DNA of 64,000 nucleotides from Chloroflexota bacterium (GTDB lineage Bacteria > Chloroflexota > Dehalococcoidia > Tepidiformales > Tepidiformaceae). Below, piece after piece: positions 18,185 to 26,353 of this stretch. The notes beneath the pieces are model-generated. The model was not told the origin of the DNA. It worked only from the letters and a program-made list of their open reading frames with translations, and ran no database searches. The stretch is from the NCBI GenBank assembly GCA_026705605.1, contig JAPPAK010000006.1:496001-560000 (forward strand), in the 5' to 3' direction. The position numbers and the translations under genes are program-made. How positions within the stretch are numbered: position 1 is the first letter of the stretch; each line of letters opens with the position of its first letter.

Positions 18185-18765
18185 GCGAGACCTGCCGCGT
18201 CGTCAACGCCAGCGTGCGCGCCTTCGAGTGTGCCTACGCCCGCTACACGAGTGAGCCCTTCGCCCTCGGCCAGATGCTCGTCGTGCGCGAGGGGCGCTAC
18301 GACACCTTTGGCGTCGTGACCGGCAGCGAGAGCGGCCCCGACGACCCCTCCCGGCCCCTCGTCCCCCGCGGCGACCCCGGCCAGAGCGCTGCCGCCGTCA
18401 TGGCCAGCAACCCCGAGATCGAGCTGCTCCTGCGCACCACCCTCACCGTCGCCATCTGCGGGCACATCGACCGCGAGGTTGCCCGCCCTGCCCTCCCGCC
18501 CATGCCGCCACCGCTCCTCGCCGAGGTGCAGGCCGCCACCAACGAGGAGAAGGTCCGCGTCGCCGACGAGGGCCGCTTCCTCGTCCCCCTCCTCGCCAAC
18601 CCCGCCGCCGACGATGCCGTCGTCGCCGCCGCCATCCGCGAAGTCGCCCGTGCCGCAGGCCCCGGGGACCGCCCCTTCCTCGTCGCCGCCGGCAAGGAGC
18701 TTGCCCGCCTCCTCAAGGCCGAACCCTCGCGCCTCACGAGTATCCTCCGGATGGTGGAACCATGA
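18181..18765 (+). CDS. HerA-associated N-terminal domain protein
   Basis: A 194-residue protein between NurA and HerA, overlapping both. Its first half (SEPFALGQMLVVRE, then FGVVTG) resembles the small beta barrel that usually forms the N-terminus of HerA; the rest is helical and contains VADEGRFLVPLLAN. The start is unusual. GGAGGAGG ends 5 bases before a CTG at 18181 that overlaps the nurA stop, whereas the first conventional codon is GTG 18214. I favour the CTG because of the strong ribosome binding site and the local overlap pattern. Function is inferred from position. Confidence 0.65.
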   Translation: MSETCRVVNASVRAFECAYARYTSEPFALGQMLVVREGRYDTFGVVTGSESGPDDPSRPLVPRGDPGQSAAAVMASNPEIELLLRTTLTVAICGHIDREVARPALPPMPPPLLAEVQAATNEEKVRVADEGRFLVPLLANPAADDAVVAAAIREVARAAGPGDRPFLVAAGKELARLLKAEPSRLTSILRMVEP

Positions 18766-20474
18766 GCGACCCGAACCCCGACGCCACCCGGCCCCTCGGC
18801 GTCGTCGTCGGAGGCTCCCTCACGAAGGGCCTCGAGGTGCGGCTCGATCCGGGCCAGACCGCCCAGCTCGGCCAGTACGCGAAGACCGATGTTGGCGGCG
18901 GCCTCAGCATCCTCGGCATGGTCACCGACATCACCCTCAAGTCCGTCGACTCCGGCCCCACCGTCTGGCCTCCCGGCGAGGACGAACCGGCGCTCTTGCG
19001 CGAGGTGCTCCAGGACACCGGCGTCTACACCGCCCTCGCCGTCGACCCCTACCTGGAGCTCGGCGAGAACGGTGAAGAGCCCGCCCGCGCCCGCCGCCTC
19101 CCCAGCCACTTCTCCGCGGTTCATCCCGCCGACCAGGACACCCTCGACCGCGCCTTCGCCACCGAGGGCCCCAACATCCCCGTGGGTGCCCCCCTTGGCA
19201 TGGACGAACTCGAAGTCGGCGTCGACTTCGAGCGCCTCTTCGAACGTTCCGCTGGCGTCTTCGGCAAGAGCGGCACCGGCAAGAGCGTCCTCGTGCTTCA
19301 CCTGCTTGACGCCATGCTCACCCGCTCGACGGCCGCCGCCACCAACAGCGACCGCACCGTCGCCCTCGTCTTCGATATGCACAACGACTACGGCTGGGAG
19401 ATGAAGTTCCAGGGCCCCTCGACCAGCCGCCTGCGCTCCCTCAAGCAGCGCCACCAGACCGACATCGAGCTCTACACCCTCGAGTCCCGCGCCGCCCGCT
19501 CCGATGGCCAGATTCTGATCGGTACGCGCGACATCCAGCCCGACGACCTCGAAGTCCTGCGCGAGACCCTCGACCTCTCCGACCTCGCCGTCGATGCCGC
19601 CCATGCCTGCCGCCGCCGTTTCGGCCCCGGCTGGATCGACGAGATCATCGCCGACGAGCCCTCGGCAGCGGTCGTCGACAAGCTCTGGCGCGAGCCTCCC
19701 GAGGGCGACGTCAACTGGTCGCAGGCCGCCGCCCAGATGGGCTATCCGGGCTCGCTGGAGAGCCTGCGCCGCCGCATGGAGCGCCTCACCCGTCGCGAGT
19801 TCGTCCGCACCGAGGGTTCCCAGTTCGGCGACGTCATCGAGCACGTCGTCCGCTCCCTCCAGGGCGGCAAGAGCGTCGTCGTCCAGTTCGGCCGCTTCGG
19901 CAACGACCTCGTCAGCTACATGCTCGTCGCCAACATGCTCTCCCGCCGCATTTGGGAGCGGTACCGCGACAGCACCGAACGCTCGGAGGAGCGCGAGGCC
20001 CCCAACCGCCTCGTCATCGTCATCGAGGAAGCCCATAAGTTCGTGGACCGCTCCCTCGCCGGCCAGAGCATCTTCGGCCAGATCGCCCGCGAGCTGCGCA
20101 AGTACAACGTCACCCTCCTGGTCATCGACCAGCGCCCCAGCCAGATCGACCCCGAGGTTCTCTCCCAGATCGGCACGAAGTTCACGCTCCAGCTCGATAG
20201 CGACAACGACGTCGAGGCCATCGTCGGCGGCGTCGCGGGACGCAGCGGCCTGCGGCAGGTCATCGCCGCTCTCGAAAGCAAGCGCCAGGCGCTCGTCTTC
20301 GGCCACGCCCTGCCCATGCCCGTCGTCGTCCAGACCTCCGAGGCCACCAACGCCGATTCCGCCCGCGCCTCCCTGCGCGCCCGCCTCGGCCTTCCCGAAC
20401 ACGAGGAGACCAGCCCCGCCGCCGCCCTCTTCGGAGCTCCCCCCGATTCCGACCCACCCGGGGATCCCTCGTGA
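18762..20474 (+). CDS. herA: HerA-type DNA translocase ATPase
   Basis: A 570-residue hexameric FtsK/HerA-class ATPase expected to pump DNA to NurA. An N-terminal beta barrel (LGVVVGGSLTKGLEVRL) is followed by Walker A GKSGTGKS (residues 168-175) and Walker B LVIVIEEAHKF, then the sensor region VTLLVIDQRPSQIDPEVLSQIGTKF. The last about 40 residues are low-complexity. ATG overlaps the stop of the preceding gene. The general role in double-strand break repair is known for archaeal homologues; here it is inferred from the family and the nurA linkage. Confidence 0.9.
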   Translation: MSDPNPDATRPLGVVVGGSLTKGLEVRLDPGQTAQLGQYAKTDVGGGLSILGMVTDITLKSVDSGPTVWPPGEDEPALLREVLQDTGVYTALAVDPYLELGENGEEPARARRLPSHFSAVHPADQDTLDRAFATEGPNIPVGAPLGMDELEVGVDFERLFERSAGVFGKSGTGKSVLVLHLLDAMLTRSTAAATNSDRTVALVFDMHNDYGWEMKFQGPSTSRLRSLKQRHQTDIELYTLESRAARSDGQILIGTRDIQPDDLEVLRETLDLSDLAVDAAHACRRRFGPGWIDEIIADEPSAAVVDKLWREPPEGDVNWSQAAAQMGYPGSLESLRRRMERLTRREFVRTEGSQFGDVIEHVVRSLQGGKSVVVQFGRFGNDLVSYMLVANMLSRRIWERYRDSTERSEEREAPNRLVIVIEEAHKFVDRSLAGQSIFGQIARELRKYNVTLLVIDQRPSQIDPEVLSQIGTKFTLQLDSDNDVEAIVGGVAGRSGLRQVIAALESKRQALVFGHALPMPVVVQTSEATNADSARASLRARLGLPEHEETSPAAALFGAPPDSDPPGDPS

Positions 20475-20707
20475 GCGATCTTCCCAACGCCGACGCCGAG
20501 TGGGACGCCGGCCGGCTTGGCTGCGGCGAAGTCCTCGTGATGCTACGCTCGCGCATGCGGCGGCTCGCCGGGGGCCAGGTTCTCAAGGTCACCGTGCGTG
20601 ACCTGGGCGCCCCCGAAGAAATGCCGGCCTGGTGCCGTATGACCCGGCGCCGCCTGCTCCGCGCCGACCATCCCGACTACTGGATCGAACAGCGCCAGGA
20701 ACCCTAA
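20471..20707 (+). CDS. TusA-like protein lacking the CPxP motif
   Basis: 78 residues with the TusA/SirA layout: DAGRLGCGEVLVMLRSRMRRLAGGQVLKV, then AWCRMTRRRLL. The normal sulfur-carrier motif CPxP is replaced by GCGEV, but a Cys remains at that place and a second Cys occurs in AWCRMT. The same AWCRMT text recurs in the N-terminal domain of the methionine synthase two genes on, so the two domains are related to each other. The start is GTG overlapping the herA stop. DsrE follows after 21 bases. A sulfur-relay role is inferred. Confidence 0.75.
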   Translation: MSDLPNADAEWDAGRLGCGEVLVMLRSRMRRLAGGQVLKVTVRDLGAPEEMPAWCRMTRRRLLRADHPDYWIEQRQEP

Positions 20708-20728
20708 ACCGAAGGAGGCACCCGCTCC

Positions 20729-21091
20729 GTGTCAACAAAGTTCTGCGTCAACCTCACCTCTTCCGGCAACGATCCCGACAAGGCCACGGTCGGCTTCGTC
20801 GTCGCCAACGCCGCCCTCGGCTCCGAGAAGGAGACCCTCGTCTTCCTCAGCACCGAAGGCGCCCGCCTCGCCGAGAAGGGCTACGCCGACTCCATCCGCG
20901 AGGAGGGCTTCCTCCCCCTCACCGAGCTGATGGAGGCCTTCACCAGTGGAGGTGGGACCATCTACGTCTGCGCCCCCTGCTTCAAGAAGCGCGGGCTCGA
21001 CGAGAACAACCTCGTCGATGGCGCGACCATCGTCGGCGGGGCGATGCTCGTGGAGTTCCTCTCCGACGGCGCCCCCAGCGTCACCTACTAG
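20729..21091 (+). CDS. DsrE-family protein
   Basis: 120 residues with a DsrE/DsrF-like fold: CVNLTSSGNDPDKATVGFVVANAAL near the N-terminus, LVFLSTEGARL, and a C-terminal VCAPCFKKRGL with two cysteines that could carry sulfane sulfur, then VDGATIVGGAMLVEFL. It begins with GTG behind GAAGGAGG. It stands between a TusA-like gene and a TusA-MetE fusion, which supports a sulfur-transfer role, but the acceptor is unknown. Confidence 0.85.
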   Translation: MSTKFCVNLTSSGNDPDKATVGFVVANAALGSEKETLVFLSTEGARLAEKGYADSIREEGFLPLTELMEAFTSGGGTIYVCAPCFKKRGLDENNLVDGATIVGGAMLVEFLSDGAPSVTY

Positions 21092-21107
21092 CGGCGGAAC
21101 CGGTGCC

Positions 21108-22649
21108 GTGAGCGGTTCGGCCAGCCCCGTCGGCCCCGTCGAACGCCACCCGTTCGCGCCCGACGCCAGCTTCGACGGCGGCGACCTTGATTGCGGCGGC
21201 GGCCTCCTCCTGCTCATCCGCCGCCATATCGACCCCCTCGCCGCCGGCGGCCTCCTCGAGATTCGCTCCACCGAACCCACGGTCGAGATCGAGCTGCCCG
21301 CCTGGTGCCGGATGACCGGTAACGAACTCGTCTCCTGGACGAAGGCCGGCGACCAGCGCAGCTACCTCGTGTCGAAGGGCCCCCTCGTCGCGCGCACCGA
21401 GGCGCCGCCTGCCACGCCACCCACCGCGGTCGCGAGCCGGCTGGTTGTCGAGGTCGCCATCCCCGACTCGCTTCCGGAACCCGCCCCCGCCCCCACCATC
21501 GAGCCCCTCTCGGTCATGGGCATCGGGAGCTGGCCCCGCCCCCGCTGGATGCTCCAGGCCATGCACGACCACCTCGAAGGCCGCCTCAACGACGAAGCCT
21601 TTCACGAGACCGCCGACGACGCCGTCCGCCTCGCGCTCGACGCCCAGCGGCGCGCCGGCGTCGACATCGTCACCGATGGCGAGCAGCGCCGGGACAACTA
21701 CGCCAGCTTCGTCGGCGGCCTCCTCGACAACTGCCAGCTCATCCCCCTCAGCGACCTCACCGCCATGGTCGACGACCCCGACGAGTTCCACCGCGAGCTC
21801 CGCGCTCTGGACGTGCCCGCCGAAGACGTACGGCACCCCGTCGTCCACGGCTCCCTCGGCCGCAGCCGTCCCCTTGCCGCCCACGAGCTCGCCTTCGTGC
21901 GCTCCTGCGCCGACACGCCCGCCAAGGTCGCCCTCCCCGGCCCCTACCTGCTCACCCGCACCATGTGGCTCGATTGCCTCCGCGAGCGCCCGTACGAGAC
22001 CCGCGACGACCTCGCCGTCGACGCGGTCCGCGTCCTCCGCGAGGAGCTGCACGCCCTCCTCGCCGGTGGCGCCTCCCTCGTGCAGTTCGACGAGCCCGTG
22101 CTTACCGAGGTCGTTTACGGCGAGGCCGGCGCCAAGCGCAGCTTCATGTGCGGCGCCCTCAGCGAGAAGCTCGCGCCGGAACGCGAGCTCGCCTTCGCCG
22201 CCGAGCTGCTCCGCGAGGTCGTCCGCGGCCTCCCCGCCGAGCGGCTCGGCCTGCACGTCTGTCGCGGCAACTGGACGCCCGACGAGTCCGCTGCCCTCTC
22301 GGGCGACTACCGCCCCCTGATCGACTTCCTTGGCGAAGCTCCCGTCGGGACCCTCTTCCTCGAGTTCTGCACGCCCCGCGCCGGTGAGATGGAGTTCCTG
22401 CGTGACCTCCCCGATGACAAGCGTATCGGTGTCGGCGTGGTGAACCCGAAGGACCCCGCGGTCGAGCCCGTCGAAGCGATTGCGGAACGCATCGCTCGCG
22501 CCGTCAACCTCTTTGGCGAGGAGCGCGTCCTGCTCACGCCCGACTGTGGCTTCGCCACGTTCGCCGACAACCCCGTCGCCTCCGCGCGCACCGCCGAGGC
22601 GAAGCTCGCGGCCGTCGTGTCGGCCCGCGACACCCTGCGTTTCGCCTGA
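21108..22649 (+). CDS. TusA-like domain fused to core methionine synthase (MetE catalytic domain)
   Basis: A 513-residue two-domain protein. Residues about 15-75 repeat the TusA-like pattern (GGDLDCGGGLLLLIRRHID, AWCRMTGNEL). After an Ala/Pro-rich linker, residues about 125-513 form the catalytic TIM barrel of cobalamin-independent methionine synthase: zinc ligands HVC in LGLHVCRGNW, a Cys in LTPDCGFATF, and FDEP. The N-terminal half of full MetE is absent. Short core-MetE enzymes in other Chloroflexota are reported to take methyl groups from a corrinoid rather than folate; that is the likeliest reaction here. GTG 21108 sets the start. Confidence 0.85.
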   Translation: MSGSASPVGPVERHPFAPDASFDGGDLDCGGGLLLLIRRHIDPLAAGGLLEIRSTEPTVEIELPAWCRMTGNELVSWTKAGDQRSYLVSKGPLVARTEAPPATPPTAVASRLVVEVAIPDSLPEPAPAPTIEPLSVMGIGSWPRPRWMLQAMHDHLEGRLNDEAFHETADDAVRLALDAQRRAGVDIVTDGEQRRDNYASFVGGLLDNCQLIPLSDLTAMVDDPDEFHRELRALDVPAEDVRHPVVHGSLGRSRPLAAHELAFVRSCADTPAKVALPGPYLLTRTMWLDCLRERPYETRDDLAVDAVRVLREELHALLAGGASLVQFDEPVLTEVVYGEAGAKRSFMCGALSEKLAPERELAFAAELLREVVRGLPAERLGLHVCRGNWTPDESAALSGDYRPLIDFLGEAPVGTLFLEFCTPRAGEMEFLRDLPDDKRIGVGVVNPKDPAVEPVEAIAERIARAVNLFGEERVLLTPDCGFATFADNPVASARTAEAKLAAVVSARDTLRFA

Positions 22650-22684
22650 CCCGCCCCTCCCGCCAAGTCCCTCGCGGGGAGCGC

Positions 22685-23449
22685 CTAGGCCCGCCCCAGC
22701 GCCGCGTACACGCGGTGGGGCACGGCCATCGGGTCCTCGGGGAAGCGCTCCGCCAGCATCGCCGCCAACCCCTCGTCGAACCGCGCCACCTCAGCCTCGT
22801 TGAGCGTCGCCGCCACGCCCGCGCTGGCGCGGATCCTGCCGCGCCACGCCTCGTGCGTGTAAGGCACCGCCACGTCGAACTCGAACGCGACGCGCTCGCC
22901 GAACCCCGCCGCCCGCAGTTCGTCCAGCCAGCGCGGGTGCCGGCCGTTTCCGCCCCCCATCGTCCACTCCGGATTCGCGACCGCGATGAGCGCCTCTGTC
23001 GCCTCCGGGATGCTCCCCGGCGAAGGCAGCCAGTCGAGCGAGCAGATCACCAGACGCCCTCCCGGCTTCAGCAGGCGCCTGGCCTCCGCAGCCGCGCGTG
23101 GGCGGTCGAACCACCACCATGCCTGTCCCGAGATTACGAGGTCGGCCTGGCCCGACGGCAACTCCGTCTCTTCCGCCGTTGCCTGCACGTACCGAACGCT
23201 CACGCCTGCCTGCTCGTCCAGCACCCGGGCCTGCTCCGCCATCGCCGCCGACGGATCGACCCCGATCACCGTGGCGCCCCTGAGCGCCAGGCCTCGCGCC
23301 ACCGTGCCCGTCCCCGTCCCCAGGTCCACCGCGTCGATGCCCGCGATGCGCAGGCCGTGCGTCTCAAGCTCGTCGTAGAAACGGTCGGGGAACCCCGCCC
23401 GGAACGTCGCGTAGTCGGAGGCTGCCCTGCCGAAGTCCACACCCGACAT
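22685..23449 (-). CDS. Class I SAM-dependent methyltransferase
   Basis: 254 residues. The Rossmann-type SAM site is visible as VDLGTGTGTVARGLA (motif I), VIGVDPSAAMAEQA (motif II acidic residue), ADLVISGQAWWWFD and LLKPGGRLVI. The GQAWWWFD segment is common in UbiE/YcgJ-like methyltransferases of unknown small-molecule substrate. Start ATG 23449; the frame is open far upstream, but that part is antisense to secDF. It is downstream of secDF in the same direction, 44 bases after its stop. Confidence 0.88.
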   Translation of the reverse strand: MSGVDFGRAASDYATFRAGFPDRFYDELETHGLRIAGIDAVDLGTGTGTVARGLALRGATVIGVDPSAAMAEQARVLDEQAGVSVRYVQATAEETELPSGQADLVISGQAWWWFDRPRAAAEARRLLKPGGRLVICSLDWLPSPGSIPEATEALIAVANPEWTMGGGNGRHPRWLDELRAAGFGERVAFEFDVAVPYTHEAWRGRIRASAGVAATLNEAEVARFDEGLAAMLAERFPEDPMAVPHRVYAALGRA

Positions 23450-23493
23450 CCGCCGGGCTCGCTCCCCCCTGCCCTCCCGGCCCCCGTCCACGC

Positions 23494-25995
23494 CTAGCCG
23501 CCCGTGGCCGCGGCCTCCTGCGGTTCGCCCGCACCCCGCGATGTCAGCCGCCGGAAGAAGCGCCCGATGTCGTGGTTGTCCCACGCCACCAGCACCTGAG
23601 CCGCCACGAAGATGCTGCTGTACGTCCCAGCGATCACCCCCACCAGCAGCACCAGCAGGAAGTTCTGGATGGTCACCCCGCCGATCAGGAACATCGCGAT
23701 GATCGTCAGCACCGTCACGAATGACGTGTTGATCGAACGCACGAGCGTCTCCGTCAGGCTCACGTTCACCGCCTCCGAGAACGGCACGAGCGTGTCTCGC
23801 GAGGTCACCTCGCGTACGCGGTCGAACACGACGATCGTGTCGTGAACGGAGAAGCCGATCACCGTCAGGATCGCCACGATGAAGGCTGTGTCGACCTCCG
23901 TGCCCGCCACCTTCGCCAGCAGTGAGAAGAGCCCCAGCACGATCACCGAGTCGTGCACGAGCGCGATCACCGCGCAGAGTCCGTACCGCCACGCGGCCCG
24001 CTGCCGCCGGAACGCAAACGCCACGTAGATCAGAATCGCGACCGCCGCCGCCACCACCGCCAGCGTTGCGTCCCGCGCAATCTCCGTCGAGACCGTTCCC
24101 GAAACCGTCGCAAAGTCCAGCCGCTGAACCGGCCCGAACTCCTCCTCCAGCGCCACCAAAATGTCGTCGATCTCCCCCGGCGGCACGGGCCCCTCGCCCG
24201 CCTCCAGGGGAGGCGCGCCCTGGAGCTCGATCGTCCGCACCAGGTACGTGTTGAACCCCGCCCCCTGCACCCGCGCCTCCTCGTGCCCGAGCCGGGCCAG
24301 GGCCTCGCGCAGCTCCTCCGGCTCCACCACCCGCACCGGTTCCGGCGCCGGCGGTTCCGCCTCTTCCCCTGCCGGTTCCCCCTCGCCGTCCGTCTCTGCC
24401 ACCGCCGCCGCTGGCTCCTCCTGCGCGAACTGCAGCGTGAAGGTCGACCCGCCCGTGAACTCGATGCCCGCCTTCAACGGGGGCGGCACGAGCAGCGTCA
24501 CCGCCGCCGCCACGAACACGATCAGCGAAAGCCCCAGCGTGACCCAGCGGCGCTGCGCGAACGCGATGAACGTCGGGCGCGGGGCGGCCGTTGGCGCCCG
24601 GGTGACGCCTTCCTCGTCGTCGTCGCCTGCCGGCTGTGAAGACAGCGGTTCGGCGTTGAACAGCCAGCGCGACCGCGCGATCCGGGTCCCCACGAACAGC
24701 CGCAGGAACGTCCGCGTCACCACGATCGCCGAGAACATGCTCACGGCCACGCCGATCGCCAGCGTGATCGCGAACCCGCGCACGAACGACGCCCCAAACT
24801 GGTCGCCGAACCAGAACAGAATCGCGCATGTGATGAACGTCGCTACGTTCGAGTCGCGGATGGAGGGCCACGCCCGCCGGAAGCCCGTCTCGATCGCCGT
24901 CGCCAGCGGCCGGCCGCGGCGTAACTCCTCCTTCATCCGTTCGAAGATGAGGATGTTCGCGTCGACGGCCATGCCCACCGAGAGGATGAACGCCGCGATC
25001 CCCGAGAGTGTCAGCGTGACCGGCCACATCTTGAACACGGTCAGCGTGATCAGCGCGTACACGATCAGCGCGAACGCCGCCAGGACGCCCGGCAGGCGGT
25101 AGTACAGGATCATGAACGCCAGTACGGCCAGCAGCCCGATCTCCGCCGCGTTCACGGAGGCCTTCACCGAGTCGTCGCCCAGCGAAGCGCTCACCTCGTT
25201 CGCCTGGATTGTGCGGAGGGGCACCGGAAGGGCGCCCGCGTTCAGCTGCCGCGAGAGGTCGTTCGCCTGCGTGAAGCTGTCGAGTCCCGTGATCGTCCCC
25301 TGGTCCTCGATCACGCCCTGCACCACCGCGTCCGATATCAGCTCGTTGTCGAGGTAGACGAGCAGCCGTCTCCGCGGGTCCCCGATCGGGTGCTGGAGCG
25401 CCCTTGTCGTGATCTGGCGCATGAGCTCGTTGCCCACGCCCGTCGTCTCGAAGTTCACGGCGTAGGTCGTGCCTCGCCGCTCCGGGTACGTGTTGCTCTT
25501 CAGGTGCTGGCCAGTCATCGCGATCTCGACCTCGTCGACGATCCCGCTGGCCGCGACGAGTTCGCCCGCGTCGTTGAAGATGCGGTACGAGAGCGTCGCC
25601 GTGCGTCCGATCAGGCGCTCCGCATCGGGGAGGCTCATCCCCGGCACCTGCACGTCGAGCCGGTTCCCGCTCGCGATCTGGATCTCCGGCTCGACAACGC
25701 CGAAGGCGTCAACCCGCCGCTCGATCACCTCTTTGGCGACCTCCAGAGACTCGGTCAGGTCACCCTCGAAGTCCGCCGGCGGCTCGGCCTGCAGCACCAG
25801 GTGCGCGCCGCCCTGCAGGTCCAGGCCCAGCCGCATCGTCTTGCGCTCGTAGTCGCCGATGCTGATGCCCCGGCCCTCCGGCCAGAAGTCGCCGGGCAGG
25901 TAGCGGGTCGGGGCGCTCGGCCAGACCGCGAAGAGGCAGAACACGCTGACCGCGAGGATCGCCAGGAAGACGAGGGTGGTTGTGGGACTACGCAT
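23494..25995 (-). CDS. secDF: Protein translocase SecDF, single-chain fusion
   Basis: An 833-residue fusion of SecD and SecF, the proton-driven membrane subunits that help SecYEG export proteins. The SecD half has an N-terminal TM, the P1 region (LGLDLQGGAHLVL, RRVDAFGV) and TM2-6 with VDANILIFERMKEE. A Glu/Pro-rich linker follows, then the SecF half from about residue 500 (GIEFTGGSTF, VHDTIVVFDRVRE). ATG 25995 overlaps the yajC stop by 8 bases and gives a conventional N-terminus; an in-frame start 42 bases upstream would lie in yajC. Confidence 0.95.
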   Translation of the reverse strand: MRSPTTTLVFLAILAVSVFCLFAVWPSAPTRYLPGDFWPEGRGISIGDYERKTMRLGLDLQGGAHLVLQAEPPADFEGDLTESLEVAKEVIERRVDAFGVVEPEIQIASGNRLDVQVPGMSLPDAERLIGRTATLSYRIFNDAGELVAASGIVDEVEIAMTGQHLKSNTYPERRGTTYAVNFETTGVGNELMRQITTRALQHPIGDPRRRLLVYLDNELISDAVVQGVIEDQGTITGLDSFTQANDLSRQLNAGALPVPLRTIQANEVSASLGDDSVKASVNAAEIGLLAVLAFMILYYRLPGVLAAFALIVYALITLTVFKMWPVTLTLSGIAAFILSVGMAVDANILIFERMKEELRRGRPLATAIETGFRRAWPSIRDSNVATFITCAILFWFGDQFGASFVRGFAITLAIGVAVSMFSAIVVTRTFLRLFVGTRIARSRWLFNAEPLSSQPAGDDDEEGVTRAPTAAPRPTFIAFAQRRWVTLGLSLIVFVAAAVTLLVPPPLKAGIEFTGGSTFTLQFAQEEPAAAVAETDGEGEPAGEEAEPPAPEPVRVVEPEELREALARLGHEEARVQGAGFNTYLVRTIELQGAPPLEAGEGPVPPGEIDDILVALEEEFGPVQRLDFATVSGTVSTEIARDATLAVVAAAVAILIYVAFAFRRQRAAWRYGLCAVIALVHDSVIVLGLFSLLAKVAGTEVDTAFIVAILTVIGFSVHDTIVVFDRVREVTSRDTLVPFSEAVNVSLTETLVRSINTSFVTVLTIIAMFLIGGVTIQNFLLVLLVGVIAGTYSSIFVAAQVLVAWDNHDIGRFFRRLTSRGAGEPQEAAATGG

Positions 25996-26338
25996 TCGGG
26001 TCGCCGGACTCGCCGGCGCCCGCCGCCACCGTCTCAAGCGCCTCTTCGGGCGCGGGCTCCAGGGTGGTGAGCCGCCGCTCGATGGCGTCGGTCAGTGCGC
26101 GTACATGGATACCGGGCGCGATCTCCAGGATCAGCTCCGTTGGGCCGTCGTCCGGTGCCTGGACGTCTTTCACCTCGGCGATGATCCCGCCCGTCGTCAC
26201 CACTTCGTCGCCGATTTGAAGCTCGCGCACGGCCTTCTTGCGTTGCCGCTGCTGCTTCAGCACGGGCTGCAGCAGGATGAAGTAGAACGCCGCCACGGCC
26301 AGCACCGTGTAGAAGATGACGCTGAACATCACAGCCAT
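25988..26338 (-). CDS. yajC: Preprotein translocase subunit YajC
   Basis: 116 residues with one N-terminal membrane helix (VIFYTVLAVAAFYFILLQP) followed by the conserved QQRQRKK, QIGDEVVTTGGIIAEV core. The C-terminal extension is acidic. It precedes secDF with an 8-base overlap, the standard yajC-secD order. A CGGAG sequence precedes the ATG. The HD-domain gene ends 15 bases upstream, so all three could be on one transcript starting at the HD gene. Confidence 0.94.
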   Translation of the reverse strand: MAVMFSVIFYTVLAVAAFYFILLQPVLKQQRQRKKAVRELQIGDEVVTTGGIIAEVKDVQAPDDGPTELILEIAPGIHVRALTDAIERRLTTLEPAPEEALETVAAGAGESGDPNA

Positions 26339-26353
26339 GGCAGTTCTCCGGAC

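Noticed and set aside
22650-22684. CCCGC/GCGGG inverted repeat between the convergent methionine synthase and methyltransferase genes as a terminator
   Set aside because: Only five perfect pairs and no T-run on either side; in DNA this GC-rich such a pair is expected by chance.
25996-26037. Earlier secDF start inside yajC
   Set aside because: It adds 14 basic residues over yajC coding sequence; ATG 25995 gives the normal N-terminal membrane helix.
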